From positions 82,213 through 146,212 of the forward strand of contig NZ_AKJT01000127.1 of the NCBI RefSeq assembly GCF_000282195.1: 64,000 bases of DNA. Reading direction: 5' to 3'. The stretch is from Pseudomonas sp. GM18. Its GTDB lineage: Bacteria; Pseudomonadota; Gammaproteobacteria; Pseudomonadales; Pseudomonadaceae. Each line of letters starts with the position of its first letter. The first letter of the stretch is position 1. Shown piece by piece: positions 30,921-38,043 of the stretch. A program made the position numbers and the translations under genes. The notes beneath the pieces are model-generated. The model was not told the origin of the DNA and ran no database searches. It worked only from the letters and a program-made list of their open reading frames with translations.

Positions 30921-31109
30921 TTAATGAAGAACCCGGCGGCTCTCTCCAATTCTGATCCGATCGAGCGCCCTGTTTAACGCATCCAAGGCATCGAGGAGGG
31001 CTTTCGCCTCAGTCTCCCGACCATCGCCCCAGAGGCGTTCTGCCATTTTGTTCAGGGCTTGGATGGAGCGCTCAATTTCCGCAGCAGTCGCTGCTTTACT
31101 TTCCGGCAT
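30921..31109 (-). CDS. Small helical protein in phage-remnant zone (62 aa)
   Basis: Starts MPESKAATAAEIERSIQALN; helical with IRIGESRR near the C-terminus. Resembles accessory phage genes; not recognised. Confidence 0.45.
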   Translation of the reverse strand: MPESKAATAAEIERSIQALNKMAERLWGDGRETEAKALLDALDALNRALDRIRIGESRRVLH

Positions 31110-31193
31110 TAAGACTGGTTGCCTGTTCTAATGAGTCGCGGCAGGCGGGGCGACGATATCTGCACGCAACCCAAGAAATTCCACTTTGCCATC

Positions 31194-31219
31194 ATCCGGT
31201 CACGGAGGGCGGCGTCTAC
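31194..31219. repeat. 26-bp intergenic repeat, remnant copy
   Basis: ATCCGGTCACGGAGGGCGGC then GTCTAC; one mismatch to 16696-16721 in the prophage. It links this zone to a related phage. Confidence 0.6.
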
Positions 31220-31221
31220 GA

Positions 31222-31539
31222 TCACGACCCTACGTGCGAAAGCTCTTCGTCAATGATTCGCTCGGCATTCTTCGCAGCGGATGTCGCAAACTCGTAACAG
31301 ACCCAGTAGTCCTGCTCTGTTACGGATGCAGATCCCTGCAAGTTCTCCAGGCAGCGCATTAATGCATGCTTTATCAAGCCATCATTTAGAGCATTGCGGG
31401 CAGCCTCTTCACCTTCAACCGCTCGAATGGCAGCTTCGATTTCTTCGATCTGCTCAATCTTTGCCGCCAGCACGACCTTGGCGAACTCATCTCGCTCGAT
31501 GATTTTGGTCCAAGAGTGATCAACTATCAGCGTTTTCAT
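31222..31539 (-). CDS. Hypothetical helical protein (105 aa), phage-remnant zone
   Basis: Starts MKTLIVDHSWTKIIERDEFA; acidic, all-helical (AAKIEQIEEIEAAIRAVEGE). ATG 31539 has GGGAG 6 bases upstream and is preferred to the ATG at 31566. Not recognised. Confidence 0.5.
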   Translation of the reverse strand: MKTLIVDHSWTKIIERDEFAKVVLAAKIEQIEEIEAAIRAVEGEEAARNALNDGLIKHALMRCLENLQGSASVTEQDYWVCYEFATSAAKNAERIIDEELSHVGS

Positions 31540-31685
31540 TGGTAGCTCCCAGTCTTCCCGGTTCATGCCGGGTCATCAACCAATAGCCCACAAACTCACA
31601 TCTCGCCACCGCATCCTCCGCTGCCCCCACCGCGCCCCAACTACGTCCAGTTAAACAAAGCTAAAGAGCTCGCGGGGCCACACTC

Positions 31686-31710
31686 TGCATCAGTTCCGCG
31701 AACTGATGCA
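31686..31710. terminator. Perfect 11-bp hairpin downstream of the GGT gene
   Basis: TGCATCAGTTC and GAACTGATGCA pair around CGC. No T-run follows on either strand; it is placed where the minus-strand ggt operon would end. Confidence 0.4.
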
Positions 31711-31767
31711 CAGCGTATTTATCGCGCAGAAAAGGCCGAGTCGTCTTTGTTTGTTTTCAGCTACCCG

Positions 31768-33378
31768 TTACCACACAGCAATATGGGAATCGGCCCGCGG
31801 CTCGGTGCCGCCGCACAGCACGCCAGTGTCCGGGTCACGGATGATGATCTGCCCTCGGCCGTAGTTGATCAGGTCGCAATCAACCTGGATCTGGTGTCCG
31901 CGCCGGGCCAGCGAAGCGGCCAAGTCCCGAGACGCCCCCTGCTCGATGCCGACTTTCATGCCTCCCAGCCATTGCCATCGCGGTGCATCCAGCGCGGCTT
32001 GGGGGTTGAGACCAAAATCCAGCAGATTCATGACCATCTGCACATGGCCTTGGGGCTGCATGTAGCCTCCCATGACGCCGAACGGTCCCACCGGCGCGTC
32101 ACCTTTACTGATGAAACCGGGAATGATGGTGTGAAAGGTTCTTTTGCCCGGTGCCAGGCAGTTGGCGTGGTCAGGGTCGAGACTGAATTCCTGTCCGCGG
32201 TTCTGCAAGGCGATGCCGCTGTCTGGCAGCACCACGCCGGAACCGAAGCCGTGGTAGTTACTCTGGATGAAGGACACCATATTGCCCTGCGCATCTGCCG
32301 TGGCCAGGTACACCGTACCGCTGGCGTGGGGATCGCCGGGATAAGGTTTCTGAGCCTGATCGACGATCTGTTCACGGCGTTGGCTGCTATAGCTGTCGCT
32401 GAGAAGATCAGCCACCGCCACACGCATGTGCAGCGGATCGGTGATGTAATGCAGGCCATCGCTGTAGGCCAGCTTCATCGCTTCCAATTGACGATGCCAG
32501 GTCTGCTGGCTGTCTCGGTGATCGAAGTCGAAACCCTGGAGGATTTTCAGGGTCATCAGGGCCACCAGTCCTTGCCCGCTTGGGGGGATTTCCCAGACAT
32601 CGTAGCCGCGGTAGTTGATGCTGATCGGGTCCACCCATTGGGCGCGATAGTCCTGCAGGTCGCTGGCTCGCAGGTAGCCGCCGGTGGCGCGGGAATGGGC
32701 ATCCAGACGCTGAGCCAGAGCGCCGCGGTAGAGGCTTTCGCAAGCGCTGTTCGCCAGTTCTTCCAGCGTTCGGGCTTGCGCCGGGTTACGGAATAATTCA
32801 CCGGCCTTTGGCGCACGGCCATCCATCAGGAACGTGTCGAACCAGGCGTCGAGCACCGGGTCTCGATGGGGGCTGAATTCATCCAGAGCGGTCTGCCATT
32901 GTCGGGCGACCACCGGCGACACTGGAAAGCCCTCCCGGGCCAGACTGATGGCGGGCTGCAGCAACTCGGCAAAGGGTAGCTTGCCGAACCGCTTGGACAA
33001 CTCCGCCCAGGCCGAAGGGCAACCGGGCACCGTGACCGGCGTCCAGCCATAAAGCGGCATCTGCTCGTGACCACACGCCTTGACTGCATCGATCGTCAGT
33101 GCCGCCGGCGCGTGGCCGTTGCCGTTCAGTCCGTGCAATTGGCCTTTGCTCCAGACCAAAGCAAAGGCGTCGCCGCCCAAGCCGCAGCCGGTGGGTTCAA
33201 CCACAGTAAGCGCTGCCGCTGTGGCGATCGCGGCATCAATGGCATTACCGCCGTTGCGCATGATCTCGATGCCGGCCTCGGCGGCCAGTGGCTGTGAAGC
33301 CGCGACCATGCCACGGCGGGCAAACACACTCTGACGTTGCGACGGATAGGGATATTCGTGGGCAGAAAATTTCAACAT
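31768..33378 (-). CDS. Gamma-glutamyltransferase family enzyme
   Basis: The ~536-residue product has the family layout: GMVAASQPLAAEAGIEIMRN and NGGNAIDAAIATAAALTVVE near the N-terminus, GGDAFALVW, PGCPSAWAEL, then the autoprocessing junction SGTVYLATADAQGNMVSFIQ, where the Thr after SG is the expected nucleophile, and QNRGQEFSLDP plus GVMGGYMQPQGHVQM of the small subunit. No signal peptide is visible, so it is probably cytoplasmic. With the ABC transporter next to it, it may hydrolyse an imported gamma-glutamyl or acylated amino compound. Start at ATG 33378 (GGAAG upstream). Confidence 0.9.
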   Translation of the reverse strand: MLKFSAHEYPYPSQRQSVFARRGMVAASQPLAAEAGIEIMRNGGNAIDAAIATAAALTVVEPTGCGLGGDAFALVWSKGQLHGLNGNGHAPAALTIDAVKACGHEQMPLYGWTPVTVPGCPSAWAELSKRFGKLPFAELLQPAISLAREGFPVSPVVARQWQTALDEFSPHRDPVLDAWFDTFLMDGRAPKAGELFRNPAQARTLEELANSACESLYRGALAQRLDAHSRATGGYLRASDLQDYRAQWVDPISINYRGYDVWEIPPSGQGLVALMTLKILQGFDFDHRDSQQTWHRQLEAMKLAYSDGLHYITDPLHMRVAVADLLSDSYSSQRREQIVDQAQKPYPGDPHASGTVYLATADAQGNMVSFIQSNYHGFGSGVVLPDSGIALQNRGQEFSLDPDHANCLAPGKRTFHTIIPGFISKGDAPVGPFGVMGGYMQPQGHVQMVMNLLDFGLNPQAALDAPRWQWLGGMKVGIEQGASRDLAASLARRGHQIQVDCDLINYGRGQIIIRDPDTGVLCGGTEPRADSHIAVW

Positions 33379-33459
33379 GGCAAAAGTTCTTCCAAACAAA
33401 GATTCATTGGCCGCAGGTATCCGGTTCCATTGCCGGGTAAAAAACCCTGACTGAGAAGG

Positions 33460-34239
33460 TCACAGCACGCGGCTGAGAAAGGCCTGAGTTCGCGGGTGTG
33501 TCGGTCGACTGAAGATCTGCTCCGGCGGACCTTGCTCGATCAATTCGCCCTGATCGAGGACCACCACGCGATCAGCGACTTCTCGGGCAAAACCCATTTC
33601 ATGGGTGACCACCACCATGGTCATGCCGTCATCGGCCAACTGCTTCATCACCTGCAGGACCTCGCCGACGGTTTCCGGATCCAGGGCGCTGGTGGGCTCG
33701 TCGAACAGCATGGCTTGAGGTTTCATCGCCAGCGCCCGGGCGATTGCCACGCGCTGCTGCTGCCCACCGGACAACATCGACGGGTAATGCATGGCCTTGT
33801 CCGCCAGACCGACCCGGGCGAGCAAGGCCCGGGCCTGTTCCGAGGCTTCGGCGCGCGGCACGCCGAGCACCTGGATCGGTGCCTCAATGATGTTTTCCAG
33901 CGCGGTCATGTGGGGGAACAGATTGAAACGTTGAAAGACCATGCCGATGTCCCGACGCTGGCGAGCGATGTTGCGCTCGGAGTCGCGCACCAGGCTGCCG
34001 TCGGCGCGCTCACGGTAACCCATGGCGCGACCGTTGACGCGTATGCGCCCGCCTTGAATGTCCTCCAGCAGATTGATACAGCGAATGAAGGTGGTCTTGC
34101 CTGAACCCGATGCACCGATCAACACCACCACTTCACCGCGCCGCACCTGCAAGGAAATCCCCTTGAGAATCTCCAGGTTGCCGAAGGACTTATGAATGTC
34201 CAGGGCCTCGATAATCAGTTCTTCACTTTTGTGCGCCAT
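33460..34239 (-). CDS. Polar amino acid ABC transporter ATPase
   Basis: The 259-residue ATPase of the HisP/GlnQ type: Walker A GASGSGKTT (about 42-50), Q-loop VFQRFNLFPHMT, signature LSGGQQQRVAIARALA, Walker B AMLFDEPTSALD, H-loop VVVTHEM. It overlaps nothing but is 2 bases from the permease gene; both belong to one leftward operon. Confidence 0.95.
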   Translation of the reverse strand: MAHKSEELIIEALDIHKSFGNLEILKGISLQVRRGEVVVLIGASGSGKTTFIRCINLLEDIQGGRIRVNGRAMGYRERADGSLVRDSERNIARQRRDIGMVFQRFNLFPHMTALENIIEAPIQVLGVPRAEASEQARALLARVGLADKAMHYPSMLSGGQQQRVAIARALAMKPQAMLFDEPTSALDPETVGEVLQVMKQLADDGMTMVVVTHEMGFAREVADRVVVLDQGELIEQGPPEQIFSRPTHPRTQAFLSRVL

Positions 34240-34241
34240 GC

Positions 34242-35015
34242 TTAACGCCCCCTCAGCAATTTGAGCGTGCCGCGGCCAAACATGCGACTACCAGCCGCTG
34301 GCGGTGCGGGTCGATCGGACTGTCCGAAACGCGCTTCCAGCCAACGCTGGAAGAAGCCCCAAAGGGTGGTCAGCAGCAGGAAATAAATCGCCACCACCAG
34401 GTACAGTTCAAATACCCGGAATGTCGCCGACGTGACCATTTGCGTACTCAGCAGCAACTCCTGCACGCCAATCACGCTGACCAGCGTCGTGTTCTTGAGC
34501 ATCACGTTGAATTCGTTGCCCAACGGCGGAACGATGACCCGGAACGCCTGAGGCAAAACGATACGCCGCATCAGTTTGGCGAAGGTCATGCCCAGCGAAC
34601 GCCCAGCCTCGTACTGACCCTTGTCCACAGCGCCGATCCCGGCACGGATGATCTCGGCCATGTAGGCGCCTTCGTTCAGGCCCAAGGCGATGATCGCTGC
34701 CTGAATATTGCCCGGTACCACCAAACCAAACAGTTCCACGTCCTCGAAACGGAAGATGCCGCCGGCCGCCAAAGCGGTATAGAGAAAAACGATTTGCACC
34801 AACAGCGGCGTGCCGCGCATCAGCCACACATAGAACCGTACCGGCAGGTTGAGCAACGGGTTGCGCGACAGACGCATCAGCGCCGCTGCCAGCCCCAGCA
34901 CGCAGCCCAACGCCATTGCCAGCACACTGATCAGGCAGGTCAGCCAGAGCCCAGTGAGGTACACCCCGCTGGGCTGCAAAAGGTATTGCCAGAACACATC
35001 CCAATTGAAGTTCAT
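34242..35015 (-). CDS. Polar amino acid ABC transporter permease
   Basis: The 257-residue product has about five membrane helices (VYLTGLWLTCLISVLAMALG near the N-terminus) and the EAA loop EAGRSLGMTFAKLMRRIVLP that contacts the ATPase. Only one permease gene is present, so the permease is probably a homodimer. The C-terminal tail (SDRPAPPAAGSRMFGRGTLK) is longer than usual. Confidence 0.93.
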   Translation of the reverse strand: MNFNWDVFWQYLLQPSGVYLTGLWLTCLISVLAMALGCVLGLAAALMRLSRNPLLNLPVRFYVWLMRGTPLLVQIVFLYTALAAGGIFRFEDVELFGLVVPGNIQAAIIALGLNEGAYMAEIIRAGIGAVDKGQYEAGRSLGMTFAKLMRRIVLPQAFRVIVPPLGNEFNVMLKNTTLVSVIGVQELLLSTQMVTSATFRVFELYLVVAIYFLLLTTLWGFFQRWLEARFGQSDRPAPPAAGSRMFGRGTLKLLRGR

Positions 35016-35027
35016 CGAGCGCTTGCC

Positions 35028-35834
35028 TCAGTCGAGTGTGTCGCTGGAAACATGCCATTTGCTCAACAACTGCACATAGCTGCCGTCGCTGCGCATGTCA
35101 CTGATGATCTGCTGTACTGCGGTGGTGAGCTGGGAATCATCCTTGCGCGTCCCTAAACCCGTAAGAATCCGGCTGAAGGCTGGCACCCCTTCCTCGAATA
35201 AATCGGGCGCCATTGCGGCGTAGTAACCTGCTGTTTCTACGGTGGTGCCGTAGGCGTCCACCTGACTGATACGCAGCGCCTGAAAGGCGTCAGTGTCACT
35301 GTTGTAAACCACCAGTTTCATCGGTGTCTTGCCAGCCTTGGTGAGCTTTTCGTTCTCGGCGTCCAACAAGGTTTTGATCGTGGAGCCATTGAGCACTGCC
35401 ACCTTGTGCCCAGACAGTCCATCCAGGGTTTTGATGCCCTTGGGATTGCCTTTGGGGACGACCACTGACTGGCTGGAATACATGTAGTTGACGATGTCGA
35501 TCACCTCCCGCCGCTCGGGCTTGTCGAACAGCTGATCAACGATCATGTCGCACTGCTGGGCGAGCAATGCAGGCAGCAACCCAGAGAACGGAATGACCCG
35601 CCATTGCACCGGCTTGTCTCCCAGCCGTTTGGCGATTTCCAGCCCCAGATCGACAGTCAGGCCCCTGGGTTTTTGCGCCTCATCGAAAGACACCAAGGGG
35701 GGCGAGTCCATGCCCGAGCAATACGTGAGTTTTTCGGCCTTTTGCAGTCGCTCGGGCACTTGGGGCGTGGCGAACGCCCACTGTGCGCAGAGTCCCAGGG
35801 ATACAGCAGCAAGCAACACACGGCGTTTATGCAT
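35028..35834 (-). CDS. Periplasmic amino acid-binding protein of the ABC transporter
   Basis: The 268-residue product has a signal peptide (MHKRRVLLAAVSLGLCAQWA, cleavage after AFA) and a bacterial extracellular solute-binding family 3 fold (LTYCSGMDSPPLVSFDEAQK, GLTVDLGLEIAKRLG, CDMIVDQLFDKPERREVIDI). Ligand not predictable from sequence. Confidence 0.93.
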   Translation of the reverse strand: MHKRRVLLAAVSLGLCAQWAFATPQVPERLQKAEKLTYCSGMDSPPLVSFDEAQKPRGLTVDLGLEIAKRLGDKPVQWRVIPFSGLLPALLAQQCDMIVDQLFDKPERREVIDIVNYMYSSQSVVVPKGNPKGIKTLDGLSGHKVAVLNGSTIKTLLDAENEKLTKAGKTPMKLVVYNSDTDAFQALRISQVDAYGTTVETAGYYAAMAPDLFEEGVPAFSRILTGLGTRKDDSQLTTAVQQIISDMRSDGSYVQLLSKWHVSSDTLD

Positions 35835-35906
35835 GACCAGACACTCCAGTTGTTTAGTAACGGGGCAGTACTCAAAGTCAACACACGGTCGGGCTCGAGC
35901 CCGATT

Positions 35907-36575
35907 CTATTTTTCCGATTGCAGGAACTGAATCAGTGCCGGCACTGTGCCTTCGATGTGCTGACGCACCACCGACTCGGCCTGGTCGGCATCGCCTGAG
36001 CGAATGGCGTCAAGGATCACCGCGTGTTCCTGGCGGGCACTCAAGGGCTTTTCACCGTGTTGCAGCCACAGGCGCATGGGTGCCTCGATCAGCGAATACA
36101 GGGCCGAGATTTGCTTCATCAAACGCGGACGGCCGCTGAGGCTGCACAGGTATTCATGGAAAGCCCGATGACGGCTGACCCATTCGGCGCTTTCGTCGCG
36201 GTAGTCATCCATCTCGTCCAGCATGCGCTCCAGCGCCGCCAGCTGACGCTCGCCGATCTTGGCCACGGCGACACGGATGGCCAGGCCTTCAAGGGCACTG
36301 CGCATCTCGAAGACTTCGTGCAGTTCGTCGATGTTCAGGCCGCTGACTATGGCTCCGCGGTTGGGTCGCAAGGTCACCAGGCCTTGAGCATCGAGGCGTC
36401 GGAAGGCTTCGCGCACCGGCATGCGGCTCATGCCGATCTCAGTGGCGATGTCCTCGGCGATCAACCGGTCGCCTTTGCGGTAACGGCCGCCACAGATCGC
36501 TTCCAGCAGAAAGTTGTAAGCCTCCTCCTCGGCGGTCAGGGGCTGACGTTCAACGTAAGCGGGAGCGAATTGCAT
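35907..36575 (-). CDS. GntR family regulator (FadR/FCD subgroup)
   Basis: The 222-residue product has a GntR winged helix (about 15-80: AYNFLLEAICGGRYRKGDRL ... MSRMPVREAFRRLDAQGLVT) and an FCD ligand-binding domain (EVFEMRSALEGLAIRVAVAK, WVSRHRAFHEYL). ATG 36575 is preceded by AAGGTGA. It probably controls the downstream transporter/GGT operon and itself through the inverted repeat at 36593-36622. Confidence 0.9.
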   Translation of the reverse strand: MQFAPAYVERQPLTAEEEAYNFLLEAICGGRYRKGDRLIAEDIATEIGMSRMPVREAFRRLDAQGLVTLRPNRGAIVSGLNIDELHEVFEMRSALEGLAIRVAVAKIGERQLAALERMLDEMDDYRDESAEWVSRHRAFHEYLCSLSGRPRLMKQISALYSLIEAPMRLWLQHGEKPLSARQEHAVILDAIRSGDADQAESVVRQHIEGTVPALIQFLQSEK

Positions 36576-36592
36576 AAAGTCACCTTTTGCAG

Positions 36593-36622
36593 TTTTGTAT
36601 CCAATTATCCATGGATTCAAAA
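36593..36622. promoter_or_regulatory. Candidate GntR operator
   Basis: TTTTGTATCCA (36593-36603) and TGGATTCAAAA (36612-36622) form an imperfect inverted repeat with an 8-base spacer, 18 bases upstream of the GntR start, a usual autoregulatory position. Confidence 0.5.
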
Positions 36623-36928
36623 CAGCAGAAACCGTGCCAGGCTGCTTAGCACTGCTTCAAGCTCTTAATTGGAAAGGAGTTTCGACTCAAGAAGCGATGA
36701 TCTTTAGATCAGCGTGGTACTCGCCGTGTGCTACGAAATGGCCCAGCGCGCCCCAAATGGGTGAAAAATGGTATCCAGGTAACAAATCATTCCGCCGTCA
36801 TCAGGCATGTGATTCGTGAGAAATACTACTGACAGAAACTGACGGTCGTGCTTGTTACTCTTTGAGCTCATGTGAGGAAAGGCGATTCCTCACATATTTA
36901 TCAACGTAATCAGAGAAGGACTCTCTAA
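36623..36928. other. Spacer without a gene
   Basis: About 300 bp between the divergent GntR and DJ-1 genes. I see no gene or strong repeat; it must hold the promoter of the DJ-1 gene. GAGAAGGA (about 36914-36921) is that gene's ribosome site. Confidence 0.4.
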
Positions 36929-37498
36929 ATGACACGTGCCATTACCATCCTCACCGAGAACTTTTCAGATTGGGAAACCGCCCTGATCAACTCCACTGGT
37001 CGGGCCTATTACGGCTTTGATACACGCTTCGCTACGCCCGAAGGTACCCCTGTCACCTCCTCTGGCGGCATGATCGTCACCCCGCAGTTAGCGATCGAGG
37101 ACATCCCGCTTGATGAACTCGACCTGCTAATAATATGTGGAGGTACTATTTGGCAGACCGATCAGGCCCCCGATATCACTGCCCTGGTTAGAGCTGCCTA
37201 TGAAAAAAACACCATCGTCGCAGGCATTTGCGATGGTACCCGTGTGCTAGCGCAATCGGGTGTGCTCGATAACCTCCGTCACACTTCCAACTCGGCAGAG
37301 AACCTGTCGAAACTGAATTACGGTGGAGCGGCTTACTATCAGGATGTCCCCTATGCAGTAGCTGATAAGCGCGTAGTTACAGCTCCAGGTACTGCTCCGG
37401 TCAGTTTCATGGCTAAAATCTTGTGCACCTTGGGCATCAGTGACGAAAACCTCAAAGCTTACTTGGCCATGCACGCTGCCGAGCATGCATGTCCGTGA
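36929..37498 (+). CDS. DJ-1/PfpI family protein
   Basis: The 189-residue product has the DJ-1/PfpI class I glutamine amidotransferase-like fold: LLIICGGTIWQT, then the nucleophile elbow AGICDGTRVLA with the reactive cysteine. Members act as proteases, glyoxalases or chaperones, so activity cannot be named. Possibly transcribed with the truncated HD gene downstream. Confidence 0.88.
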   Translation: MTRAITILTENFSDWETALINSTGRAYYGFDTRFATPEGTPVTSSGGMIVTPQLAIEDIPLDELDLLIICGGTIWQTDQAPDITALVRAAYEKNTIVAGICDGTRVLAQSGVLDNLRHTSNSAENLSKLNYGGAAYYQDVPYAVADKRVVTAPGTAPVSFMAKILCTLGISDENLKAYLAMHAAEHACP

Positions 37499-37576
37499 CG
37501 CGTTCACCACTGGGCGCCTTTATACAAAGCATCCAAGCCGATAAAGTAGCCCCCTCCAAACAAGGAGGATGGAACA

Positions 37577-37813
37577 GTGCTCACCAAAATTGAGCTGCTG
37601 GACGAACTGCTTCAGCGCTATGCCGAAAACCTCGGCAATGACTTCACCGGATACCGGAATCATGTGTACCGAGTCATTAACTTTTGTTGCTCGCTCAGCG
37701 CGCTGGACGCTGTAAATCTGGAAAAGATAGTTTTGGCGGGGGTATTTCATGATCTTGGTATATGGACGGCCAAGACGTTTGATTATTTGCCCCCGTCGGA
37801 GCACTGCCAATGA
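37577..37813 (+). pseudogene. Truncated HD-domain phosphohydrolase-like gene
   Basis: The 78 residues match only the N-terminal part of an HD-domain protein: NDFTGYRNHVYRVINFCCSL with the first His, then AGVFHDLGIWTAKTFDYLPP with the HD pair. The frame ends shortly after, and the remaining ~100 residues expected of the family are not found in any frame downstream, so it is a 3' deletion rather than a simple frameshift. Confidence 0.7.
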
Positions 37814-37892
37814 TGCGGCTCTGAATTTGGCTGTTCGAACCGGCCTTACTATCTTGATCTCGCCCTCAACAAGCCCAACAAATTACGCACAA

Positions 37893-37926
37893 CCCAAAAC
37901 GCCGCTCAAAGAGCGGCGTTTTTTGC
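37893..37926 (+). terminator. Rho-independent terminator
   Basis: AACGCCGCTC and GAGCGGCGTT pair around AAA, followed by TTTTGC, ending the DJ-1/HD unit. Confidence 0.85.
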
Positions 37927-38043
37927 GTATGGATGGAGCCGGAAACGAGACTCGCATCTGGCGTCCTACCCATTGAAACCCAAGGGCCCTTCACACTAAA
38001 AATGGAACGATGAAGGAGTAACCCACACCCGGCTAAACAGACC

